Positions 23,372 to 30,737 of a DNA stretch of 39,397 nucleotides are shown here, one piece after another. A program made the translations under genes and the position numbers. Position 1 is the stretch's first letter. Every line of letters starts with the position of its first letter. The stretch comes from Iamia sp038233335 (GTDB lineage Bacteria > Actinomycetota > Acidimicrobiia > Acidimicrobiales > Iamiaceae). A model generated the notes under the pieces. The model was not told where the DNA came from, searched no databases, and saw nothing but the letters and a program-made list of their open reading frames with translations. The stretch covers positions 1 to 39,397 of the forward strand of contig JBBSME010000011.1 in the NCBI GenBank assembly GCA_038233335.1, in the 5' to 3' direction.

Positions 23372-26300
23372 GTGACCGCGACCGCCGCGAGCCGCCGTCT
23401 GTCCTCGCCCCGCGACACCCTCCGCGGGTGGGCCCCCGCGGGCTTGGTCGCGGTGGTCTGCTACGTCCCGTTGCTCCTCACCCATCGGGGTCAGGTCGGC
23501 GCCGACACCAAGTCCTACCTCTACCTCGACCCGGGGCGCCTGCTCGGCCGGGCCTGGTCGATGTGGGACCCCAACGTGGGGCTGGGCACCGTCCCCCACC
23601 AGAACATCGGCTACCTCTGGCCCATGGGGCCGTTCTACTGGCTCTCCGAGACCCTCGGCCTGCCCGACTGGCTGGCCCAGCGGCTGTGGCTGGGGTCGAT
23701 CCTGTTCCTGGCCGGGCTGGGCGTGCGCTACATGCTCCGGGCCCTCGGCCAGTCGGGCCCGGGGGTCACCGCGGCGATGTTCCTGTACGCCCTGTCGCCC
23801 TACGTGCTGACGCTCGGGGCTCGCATCTCGGCCCTGCTGCTGCCGTTCACGGCCCTGGGGTGGATGATCGGGCTGACGGTGCGGGCGGCGCGGGAGCGCA
23901 CCTGGGTCCATCCGGCGTTGTTCGCCCTGGCCGTGCCCACCTTCGGGTCGACCAACGCCACCGCGCTGCTCCTGGTGGGCGTGGCGCCGGCCCTGTGGGT
24001 CCCGTACGCCACCTTCGTGCTGAAGGAGATCCGGTTCCGGGCCGCCCTGGCGGTCACCGCCCGCATCGGGATCCTCACCCTGGGGGCCTCGCTGTGGTGG
24101 ATCGTCGGCCTCTGGGCCCAGGGGTCGTTCGGGATCGACGTGCTCCGCTACACCGAGACGGCCAAGACCGTCGCCGACGCGTCCACCGCGCCGGAGCTGC
24201 TCCGTGGCCTCGGCTACTGGTACTTCTACGGGGACGACAAGCTGGGGGCCTGGATCGAGCCCTCGGGCGCCTACACCCAGAGCCCCGGCCTCATCCTCAT
24301 CACCTACGCGGTACCGATCATCGGGCTGGTCAGCGCGGCCGTCATCCGCTGGCGGCACCGCTCCTACTTCGTCGGCCTGGTGGTCATCGGCCTGGTCATC
24401 GCCGTCGGTGCCCACCCCTGGGACGACCCCGCGCCCTTGGGCGAGGGGTTCAAGGCCTTCCTCCAGTCGCAGGCCGGGTTGGCCATGCGGAGCCTGCCCC
24501 GGGCCGTGCCGGTGCTCAGCCTGGGCCTGGCCGTCCTGACGGGGACGGCCGTCACCGCCCTGGGCGAGCGGGTCCGGCGGTGGGAGCGGCCGGCCGCCGG
24601 CGCCGTGGTGCTGCTCGCGATCGTGGCCCTCCCCCCGCTCTGGCGGGGCCAGATGGTCGCCGACAACCTCCAGCGCCCCGAAGAGGTCCCGACCTACTGG
24701 ACCGAGGCCGCGGCCGCGGTCGACGCCGGCGGCCGGCTCCCCGGTGGCGGCTACGCATCGCGGATCCTCGAGGTCCCGGGTGCGGACTTCGCGTCGTACC
24801 GGTGGGGCGACACCGTCGACCCGATCACCCCCGGGCTGACGGACCGCCCGTACGTGGCCCGCGAGCTGATCCCGTACGGCACGCCCCCCTCGGCCGACCT
24901 GCTCAACTCCCTCGACCGCCAGCTCCAGGAGGCGGTGCTCTCCCCGGACGCGGTGGCCCCGGTGGCGCGGCTCATGGGGGCCGGGGTGGTGCTCGAGCGG
25001 GGCGACCTGGCCTACGAGCGCTACAACCTGGTCCGCCCGCGCCAGGTGTACGAGCTGCTCCGCGAGGCGCCCGGCCTCGCGCCGGTGGAGGGGTTCGGGG
25101 GAACCTCCCCCAACGTGCCCGACCCTCGCCTGCCGCTGGAGGACGAGGTCGAGCTGGGCGCCGACCCCGACCTCCTCGACCCCCCCAGGGTGGGCCTCTT
25201 CCCCGTCACCGGTGACCCGACCATCGTGGCCGGCAAGCCGCAGTCCTCCGCCGTGCTCCTGTCCGGCAGCGGGGAGGGCATCATCGCCGCCGCCGCCGCC
25301 GGCCTCATCGAGGGTGACGAGCTGGTTCTCTACTCGGCGTCGTTCGCGGCCGACGGTGGCGGAGGACCCGACGCTCTGGTCGACGCGGTGGCCGGGGGTG
25401 CTCCGGTGGTCATCACCGACACGAACCGGAAGTCCGGCCAGCGTTGGGGGGTGGTCCACGAGGCCGACGGGCTCACCGAGACCGTCGACGAGGAGCCGCT
25501 GATCAGCGACCCGAGCGACAACCGCCTGCCCCTGTTCCCCGGCGCCGGGCCCGACACCCAGACGGTGGCCGTGCGCGAGGGCGTCACCGGCCGGGCCACC
25601 GGCTACGGCAACTCGATCAGCTACACCCCCGAAGACCGCCCCAGCGGCGCGCTGGACGACGACCTGACCACCTCCTGGTCCACCGCGGCCTTCGCCCAGG
25701 CCACCGACGAGCGCATCGAGGTCACCTACGACTCGGCCCGCACGACCGACCGCATCCGATTGCTGCAGGCCCGCGAGGGGATCCGGAACCGGTGGATCAC
25801 CGACGTGCGCCTCACCTTCGACGGGGGCGACCCGGTCGACCTCACCCTGTCCGAGGCGTCCCGCGACAGCGAGGGCGAGTGGCTGTCGTTCCCGGAGCGC
25901 ACCTTCTCCACCGTCGAGGTCGAGATCACCGGCACCGACACGGGTCAGCGGGACAGCTACGACGGCCTCAGCGCGGTGGGCTTCGCCGACCTGCGACTGG
26001 GCGACGGGGATGTCCGCCTCGACGAGTCGATCCGCCCGCCGACCGACGCCCTCTCGGCCCTGGGCCCGGACGCGATCGATCACCCCCTCGCCTTCGTGTT
26101 CACCCGCCGGCGGGCCCGCCCCACCGCCGCGCTGCGGTCGGACCCGGAGCTCACCATCGTGCGGGACCTGGACCTGCCCTCGGCCCGCCGCTTCGACGTG
26201 CGGGGCACCGGTCGCATCTCCCCGACGACCTCCGAGGACCTCCTCAACGAGCTCCTGGGCCGACCCACCCCCGGCGCCGGGGGCGTCGCCGCCTCCGCCT

Positions 26301-27769
26301 CGCGTCGCCTCCCCGGTGACCTGACCGCCGGCGCCACCGCGGCCATCGACGGCGACGGCACCACCCACTGGAGCCCCGGGTTCCTCGGTCAGGACGCCGA
26401 GTGGACGTCCTACTCGCTGGACGAGCCGGTCACCTTCGACCACATGGACCTCCAGGTGGTGGCCGACGGTCGCCACACCGTGCCCACCCGGCTCCGCATC
26501 GAGGCCGACGGAGGGCCGCCGGTGCTCGTCGACGTCCCGCCGATCAGCGACGAGGCCGAGCGGGACGCGCGCACCACGGTGCCCATCGACCTGCCGCAGG
26601 CGGTCACCGGCTCGACCATCCGCATCGGGATCGAGGCGTCGCGGGAGGTCATCACCACCGACTGGGTGTCGACCGAGCCCATCGTCATGCCGGTGGGCAT
26701 CGCCGAGTGGGGCATCGAGGGTGTGGCCGTGGAGCCGGTGCCCGCCACCTTCGACTCGGGCTGCCGGGACGACCTCCTCGAGGTCGACGGCGAGCCGGTG
26801 GCCGCCCGGCTCGCAGGGCCCACCGACGAGGCCCTGGCCGGGGACCCGCTCGACCTCACGCTGTGCGCCGACGACGCGGCCCTTCCCGAAGGGCCCTCTC
26901 AGCTGCGCACCGGGGATGGCCGGGTCACCGGGCTGCAGGTCGACGATCTCTCACTGCGCTCCGACGCCGGCGGCGCCGCCCACCGCGGCGATCCCCTGCT
27001 CCTGCCCGACGCGACCACGGTCCCGACGACCGTCACGGACCAGGACCGCTGGCGCGCCACCGTCGAGGTCGGTCCCCGCGACGAGGAGACGATCCTGGTC
27101 ATCGGCCAGAGTGACAACGACGGGTGGACGGCCTCAATCGACGGCCAGGACCTCGGGGATCCGATCCTGGCCGACGGGTACTCCTCTGCGTTCCGCATCC
27201 CCGCAGGAGCCGATCCGGTGACCGTCGAGGTGGTCTGGACCCCCCAGCGGGCCGTCTTCGGAGGTCTGGCCGTCTCGGCCGCGGCGGCGGTGCTGTGCCT
27301 CCTCCTGGCCCTCCGGCCCTGGCGGTGGCGCCGGCGCGTCGTGGACGAGGTGGCGACCGAGCCCCTCGACGAGAGGCCCCGACCGCTGACCGTCGCTCCT
27401 GTCCTGCGCTCGACCGGATCGGCCCCCGGGCCCGCGGCCACCGCGCTGGTGGCCGTCGGGGCGGCGGTGGTGGGGACGCTGGCCGTCAACCCGGTCAGCG
27501 GCCTCGTCCTGCTCGCCCTCGCGGTGGTCGGCCTCCGGGTGCCCCGGGCTCGCGCCGCCCTGGCCCTCGGACCGGCTGCCCTCCTCGCCCTCGCCGCCAC
27601 CTACCTCGTCGTCCAGCAGGTCCGCCACGGCCTGCCCGCGGGCTTCCAGTGGCCCCAGCGCTTCGGCACCGCCCACGGGATCGCCTACACGGCCGTCCTG
27701 CTGCTGGGGCTCGACCTGGTCGTCGATCGACTCCGCACCGGCGCCTGGTGCCCATCTCGCCCGGACTGA
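23372..27769 (+). CDS. AftD-like alpha-(1->3)-arabinofuranosyltransferase (DUF3367) with carbohydrate-binding modules
   Basis: A 1465-aa membrane protein. Residues 20-420 hold about ten helices, with the catalytic-loop block GADTKSYLYLDPGRLLGRAW (Asp45, Asp53) followed by MWDP (65-67) and GYLWPMGPFYW. A long extracytoplasmic region follows, with two discoidin/F5-8-type beta-sandwich modules: around 745-880 (LDDDLTTSWST) and 972-1075 (IDGDGTTHWSP, RHTVPTRLRIEAD). Three or four helices close the protein at 1290-1460. This layout matches mycobacterial AftD, which uses decaprenyl-phosphate arabinose to branch arabinan. Mycobacterial AftD is of similar length. GTG 23372 is 19 nt after the GT4 stop. 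No mycolate genes are visible, so the acceptor may differ from arabinogalactan. Confidence 0.82.
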   Translation: MTATAASRRLSSPRDTLRGWAPAGLVAVVCYVPLLLTHRGQVGADTKSYLYLDPGRLLGRAWSMWDPNVGLGTVPHQNIGYLWPMGPFYWLSETLGLPDWLAQRLWLGSILFLAGLGVRYMLRALGQSGPGVTAAMFLYALSPYVLTLGARISALLLPFTALGWMIGLTVRAARERTWVHPALFALAVPTFGSTNATALLLVGVAPALWVPYATFVLKEIRFRAALAVTARIGILTLGASLWWIVGLWAQGSFGIDVLRYTETAKTVADASTAPELLRGLGYWYFYGDDKLGAWIEPSGAYTQSPGLILITYAVPIIGLVSAAVIRWRHRSYFVGLVVIGLVIAVGAHPWDDPAPLGEGFKAFLQSQAGLAMRSLPRAVPVLSLGLAVLTGTAVTALGERVRRWERPAAGAVVLLAIVALPPLWRGQMVADNLQRPEEVPTYWTEAAAAVDAGGRLPGGGYASRILEVPGADFASYRWGDTVDPITPGLTDRPYVARELIPYGTPPSADLLNSLDRQLQEAVLSPDAVAPVARLMGAGVVLERGDLAYERYNLVRPRQVYELLREAPGLAPVEGFGGTSPNVPDPRLPLEDEVELGADPDLLDPPRVGLFPVTGDPTIVAGKPQSSAVLLSGSGEGIIAAAAAGLIEGDELVLYSASFAADGGGGPDALVDAVAGGAPVVITDTNRKSGQRWGVVHEADGLTETVDEEPLISDPSDNRLPLFPGAGPDTQTVAVREGVTGRATGYGNSISYTPEDRPSGALDDDLTTSWSTAAFAQATDERIEVTYDSARTTDRIRLLQAREGIRNRWITDVRLTFDGGDPVDLTLSEASRDSEGEWLSFPERTFSTVEVEITGTDTGQRDSYDGLSAVGFADLRLGDGDVRLDESIRPPTDALSALGPDAIDHPLAFVFTRRRARPTAALRSDPELTIVRDLDLPSARRFDVRGTGRISPTTSEDLLNELLGRPTPGAGGVAASASRRLPGDLTAGATAAIDGDGTTHWSPGFLGQDAEWTSYSLDEPVTFDHMDLQVVADGRHTVPTRLRIEADGGPPVLVDVPPISDEAERDARTTVPIDLPQAVTGSTIRIGIEASREVITTDWVSTEPIVMPVGIAEWGIEGVAVEPVPATFDSGCRDDLLEVDGEPVAARLAGPTDEALAGDPLDLTLCADDAALPEGPSQLRTGDGRVTGLQVDDLSLRSDAGGAAHRGDPLLLPDATTVPTTVTDQDRWRATVEVGPRDEETILVIGQSDNDGWTASIDGQDLGDPILADGYSSAFRIPAGADPVTVEVVWTPQRAVFGGLAVSAAAAVLCLLLALRPWRWRRRVVDEVATEPLDERPRPLTVAPVLRSTGSAPGPAATALVAVGAAVVGTLAVNPVSGLVLLALAVVGLRVPRARAALALGPAALLALAATYLVVQQVRHGLPAGFQWPQRFGTAHGIAYTAVLLLGLDLVVDRLRTGAWCPSRPD

Positions 27770-27772
27770 CCG

Positions 27773-27862
27773 TCCCCGGACCGGCCGCCGCTGCGGGTGA
27801 CGGTGAACGTGTCCGCCCGCCAGCTGGCCCAGACCGGCTTCGACGAGCACGTGCGCAGGATC
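27773..27862 (+). pseudogene. Fragment of an EAL (c-di-GMP phosphodiesterase) domain
   Basis: In the plus frame that includes 27791 the sequence reads PPLRVTVNVSARQLAQTGF then DEHVRRI. The VNVSARQL block is the well-known conserved strand and helix of EAL domains (usual form: lsvNlSarql...f...l). Nothing of the catalytic EAL, NDFG or DD motifs lies nearby, and the frame then turns into Pro-rich noise. I read it as a remnant of about 30 residues from a lost gene. A chance match cannot be fully excluded. Confidence 0.5.
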
Positions 27863-28011
27863 CGCTCCGTGTCCGACGGAGCGCCCCCCCGGTCGCCGGG
27901 GCCCGGAGTCGGGTTCTTCGCCCCGGCCCCGGAGGCCGACCCCGAGCCGCCTCCGGCGGTCATCCCCTCCGCCCCTCCGGCCGTCGACGCCGACCTTCAG
28001 CCCCCGCGGCG

Positions 28012-28017
28012 TAGCCT
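28012..28017 (+). promoter_or_regulatory. -10 element TAGCCT, probable leaderless promoter
   Basis: TAGCCT is followed by CGCCGC and GTG 28024, the same six-base spacing seen at 744, 7122 and 35453. Confidence 0.4.
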
Positions 28018-28023
28018 CGCCGC

Positions 28024-28338
28024 GTGCTCGCCGCCTCCGCCGAGTCGATCTCGTTCGGCGACCTCGTCGGCGCCGTCGGACTGACCATCCTGGCCTGCGT
28101 CCCCCTCGGCCTCACCCTCTGGGCCCTGTTGGACGCGGCTCGCCGACCGCGGTGGGTGTGGGCCCTGTCCCGCCACTCCCAGCTGCCCTGGCTGGCCGCC
28201 GTCGCGGCCGGCGTGCTGCTGACGGTGCTGGGCGTGGGGATCTCCCTCTGGTACCTGATCCGGGTGCGTCCGGACCTGGCCGCCCTCGAGGCCGGACGCC
28301 TCGGCGGGGCCCGGTCGGGCCCCGGTGACGACCGCTGA
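28024..28338 (+). CDS. Small two-helix membrane protein of unknown function (104 aa)
   Basis: A 104-aa protein with two transmembrane helices, residues about 15-37 (GLTILACVPLGLTLWALL) and 55-80 (LAAVAAGVLLTVLGVGISLW), joined by a basic loop, DAARRPRWVWALSRHSQ. The tail is charged. Size, topology and the LDAARRP loop resemble small actinobacterial membrane families such as DUF2516 or PLDc_N-like proteins, but I cannot place it firmly. GTG 28024 is supported by a -10 at leaderless spacing. It is flanked by gene fragments on both sides, so it may be a survivor in a decayed segment. Confidence 0.65.
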   Translation: MLAASAESISFGDLVGAVGLTILACVPLGLTLWALLDAARRPRWVWALSRHSQLPWLAAVAAGVLLTVLGVGISLWYLIRVRPDLAALEAGRLGGARSGPGDDR

Positions 28339-28350
28339 GAGGGTCTCGCT

Positions 28351-28458
28351 CAGGCGGTGGCCGACGACCTCGACCCGCGTGTCGGGCGGCGAGAACTGCG
28401 TCGCGTTCTCCATCAGCTCGGAGAGGAGGTGGGCGATGTCGGCGGATCTCGGTCGATG
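28351..28458 (-). pseudogene. Fragment of a sensor histidine kinase ATPase domain (N box)
   Basis: On the minus strand the frame reads ADIAHLLSELMENATQFSPP then DTRVEVVGHRL. This is the N box of the actinobacterial histidine kinases whose usual form is aDLaHLLAELLENAt.FSPPdT.V.V.G. No H box upstream and no G1/G2 boxes downstream are visible in any minus frame, so about 35 residues remain. I take it as debris of a lost two-component gene. Confidence 0.55.
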
Positions 28459-28518
28459 CAAAGGGCCTCGCGGCGATCCCCGAGGGCGAGGGTGGCGCGC
28501 CGACCCCCGCCGCCGATC

Positions 28519-28524
28519 TACGCT
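28519..28524 (+). promoter_or_regulatory. -10 element TACGCT for the RDD gene
   Basis: TACGCT lies 26 nt before ATG 28551. It gives a short leader that contains the ribosome-binding site at 28538-28545. The same hexamer serves the 19210 gene. Confidence 0.4.
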
Positions 28525-28537
28525 GCGGGCGACTTTC

Positions 28538-28545
28538 AAGGAGGT
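28538..28545 (+). promoter_or_regulatory. Perfect Shine-Dalgarno AAGGAGGT
   Basis: AAGGAGGT is five bases before ATG 28551 and fully complements the 16S 3' end. It is the strongest ribosome-binding site in the window and fixes the start of the RDD protein. Confidence 0.8.
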
Positions 28546-28550
28546 CCTGC

Positions 28551-29198
28551 ATGTCCAACCTGCCCCCACCTCCCTCGGGCGGAGATGTCCCCCCACCCGG
28601 CGGTCCCCCGCCGAGTGGCCCACCCCCGAGCGGCCCACCCCCCGGCGGGGGCTTCCCCCCGCCCGGCGGACAGCCGCCCGGTGGACAGCCGCCCGGTGGA
28701 CAGCCGCCCGGTGGCCCGCCGCCCGGCGGACAGCCGCCTCCCGGAGGCCCCGCTGGTCCCCCGCCCGGGACCCCGGGCCCCTTGGCCGAGTTCCAGGACC
28801 GCCTGGTGTCCGGCCTCATCGACTACATCGGCCCGTTCATCCTGGCCAACATCATCAGCCTGCCCCTGGGCTACTCACCGGGGAACTTCGGGTCGGGGCT
28901 GTTCATCGGCTGGGCTCTCTTCCTGCTCCCGTTCGGCTGGGCCCTCTACATGGGCTACATGGCCGGTGAGACGGGCCAGAGCCTGGGCATGAAGCAGTCC
29001 GGCCTCCGCCTGGTGGGCGAGCAGACCGGACAGCCCATCGGGGGCAACCAGGGTGTGGTGCGCAACCTGCTCCTGCTCCCCGGCTTCTTCTGCTGCGGCA
29101 TCCTCGTCATCGTCGATGCCCTGTTCCCGCTGTGGGATGCGAAGAAGCAGACGCTGCGCGACAAGATCGGCAAGTCGGTGGTCATCAAGTCCGCCTGA
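28551..29198 (+). CDS. RDD-family membrane protein with a Pro/Gly repeat N-terminus
   Basis: A 215-aa protein. Residues 1-75 are a low-complexity cytoplasmic tail of PPSG, GGPPP and GGQPP repeats. Then comes an RDD domain: LAEFQDRLVSGLIDYIGPF, a second helix around FGSGLFIGWALFLLPFGWAL, the conserved loop GQSLGMKQSGLRLV, and a final helix followed by DKIGKSVVIKSA. RDD proteins are small 3-4 helix membrane proteins of mostly unknown function, some implicated in ion transport. Start and expression are clear (perfect SD, -10 at 28519). A strong hairpin terminator follows. The Pro-rich tail may bind SH3/WW-like or cytoskeletal partners, which is speculation. Confidence 0.85.
   Translation: MSNLPPPPSGGDVPPPGGPPPSGPPPSGPPPGGGFPPPGGQPPGGQPPGGQPPGGPPPGGQPPPGGPAGPPPGTPGPLAEFQDRLVSGLIDYIGPFILANIISLPLGYSPGNFGSGLFIGWALFLLPFGWALYMGYMAGETGQSLGMKQSGLRLVGEQTGQPIGGNQGVVRNLLLLPGFFCCGILVIVDALFPLWDAKKQTLRDKIGKSVVIKSA
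28665..28739. repeat. Five tandem 15-bp units (GGTGGACAGCCGCCC type)
   Basis: Five head-to-tail 15-bp units encode GGQPP or GGPPP in the RDD protein's tail. Two are identical, and the others differ at a few bases. Copy number could vary between strains without changing frame. Confidence 0.85.
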
Positions 29199-29217
29199 TC
29201 AGCTCGATCTGAGACTC

Positions 29218-29243
29218 GGAGCCCCCGCCCTGGCGGGGGCTCC
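29218..29243. terminator. Bidirectional hairpin terminator between the RDD gene and gltD
   Basis: GGAGCCCCCGCC and GGCGGGGGCTCC are perfect 12-nt arms separated by CT, giving about 11 stable G/C pairs with a four-base loop. There is no U tract, as is usual in high-GC actinobacteria. It lies between two convergent genes and can end both. Confidence 0.7.
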
Positions 29244-29271
29244 GTCGCGTCCGGCCCCGGTGCCTCGACGC

Positions 29272-30726
29272 TCAGCGCAGCGGTGCCTCGGTCGGGGTCA
29301 CCGGCTCGGGCAGCAGGGTGTTGCCCATGAGGAAGCGATCCACCGCGGCAGCGCAGGCTCGGCCCTCGGCGATGGCCCACACGATCAGGCTCTGGCCCCG
29401 GCCCATGTCGCCGGCCACGAACACCCCGTCGACGCTGGAGGACCAGCCCGCATCCCGCGCCACGTTGCTCCGGCCGTCGAGCTCGACCCCGAGCTGGTCG
29501 ACGAGCGAGCCCTTGTCGGGTCCGGTGAAGCCCATGGCCAGGAGGACGAAGTCGGTCTCCAGCTCGAAGTCGCTGCCTTCGACCTTCTCGAACCGGCCGT
29601 CGACCATCTCCACCTCGTGGACGGCCAGGGCCCGGACCCGACCCTCGTCGTCGCCCAGGAAGGCCTCGGTGTTCACCGAGAACACCCGCTCACCGCCCTC
29701 CTCGTGGGCCGAGGAGGTCCGGAACAAGAGAGGCCAGGTCGGCCACGGCGTGGCGTCGGCCCGCTCCTCGGGTGGGCGGGGCATGATCTCGAACTGGTGG
29801 ATGCTCGCCGCCCGCTGACGGTGGGTGGTGCCTAGGCAGTCGGCGCCGGTGTCGCCCCCGCCGATGATGACCACCTTGCGGCCCTCGGCGCTGAGGGGCG
29901 ATCTGGTCAGGTCCCCCTCCTGCACCTTGTTGGCCAGGGGCAGGAACTCCATGGCCTGGTGGATGCCGTCCAGCTCCCGGCCAGGGATGGGGAGGTCGCG
30001 CGCCTGGGTGGCCCCGCCGGCGAGCACGATGGCGTCGTGGTCGCGCCGGAGGTCCTCGACGGTCAGGTCGGTCCCGACGTCGACGCCGGCGCGGAAGGTG
30101 GTGCCCTCGCGCTCCATCTGATCGATGCGCCGCTCGAGGTGGCGCTTCTCCATCTTGAACTCGGGGATGCCGTAGCGGAGGAGCCCGCCGATGCGGTCAG
30201 CCCGCTCTAGCACCGTCACCTGGTGGCCGGCCCGGGTCAGCTGCTGGGCCGCCGCCATCCCGGCGGGGCCGGATCCGACCACCGCGACCCGCTTGCCGGT
30301 CTTGGTCGAGGCCTTGACGGGGACGACCCAGCCCTCGTCCCACGCCCGATCGATGATGCTCACCTCCACCTGCTTGATGGTGACGGCGTCCTGGTTGATG
30401 CCCAGCACGCAGGCGGCCTCGCAGGGGGCCGGGCAGAGGCGCCCGGTGAACTCGGGGAAGTTGTTGGTGGCGTGGAGGCGATCGATGGCCTCGTGCCAGC
30501 GGTCCCGGTAGACCAGGTCGTTCCAGTCCGGGATGAGGTTGCCCAGGGGACACCCCTGGTTGCAGAAGGGGATGCCGCAGTCCATGCAGCGGCTGGCCTG
30601 GCTCTGGAGGTGGTCCTCGGGGAACGGCTCGTAGACCTCCCGCCAATCCCGCAGCCGGACGGGCACGGGCCGCCGGTCGGGCAGCTCGCGCGTCGTGTGC
30701 TTCAGGAACCCTCTGGGGTCTCCCAC
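29272..30726 (-). CDS. gltD: Glutamate synthase small subunit
   Basis: A 484-aa flavo-iron-sulfur protein. Residues 30-110 carry two Cys clusters, CMDCGIPFCNQGCPLGN and CPAPCEAACVL, the ligands of the 4Fe-4S centres. Then VAVVGSGPAGMAAAQQL binds FAD, and VVIIGGGDTGADCLGT binds NADPH. GDMGRGQSLIVWAIAEGR is the C-terminal FAD contact. The small subunit takes electrons from NAD(P)H and passes them to the large subunit, which makes two glutamates from glutamine and 2-oxoglutarate. GTG 30726 is chosen because GGGAGG lies about 6 nt upstream, right after the gltB stop; the genes are 11 nt apart. All expected motifs are present. Confidence 0.97.
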   Translation of the reverse strand: MGDPRGFLKHTTRELPDRRPVPVRLRDWREVYEPFPEDHLQSQASRCMDCGIPFCNQGCPLGNLIPDWNDLVYRDRWHEAIDRLHATNNFPEFTGRLCPAPCEAACVLGINQDAVTIKQVEVSIIDRAWDEGWVVPVKASTKTGKRVAVVGSGPAGMAAAQQLTRAGHQVTVLERADRIGGLLRYGIPEFKMEKRHLERRIDQMEREGTTFRAGVDVGTDLTVEDLRRDHDAIVLAGGATQARDLPIPGRELDGIHQAMEFLPLANKVQEGDLTRSPLSAEGRKVVIIGGGDTGADCLGTTHRQRAASIHQFEIMPRPPEERADATPWPTWPLLFRTSSAHEEGGERVFSVNTEAFLGDDEGRVRALAVHEVEMVDGRFEKVEGSDFELETDFVLLAMGFTGPDKGSLVDQLGVELDGRSNVARDAGWSSSVDGVFVAGDMGRGQSLIVWAIAEGRACAAAVDRFLMGNTLLPEPVTPTEAPLR

Positions 30727-30737
30727 GTCAGCCTCCC

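Noticed and set aside
23285..26476. Open frame of more than 1000 codons opposite the AftD-like gene
   Set aside because: Translation is compositional noise (Gly, Arg, Glu, Gln) without domains. The plus frame has the AftD motifs.
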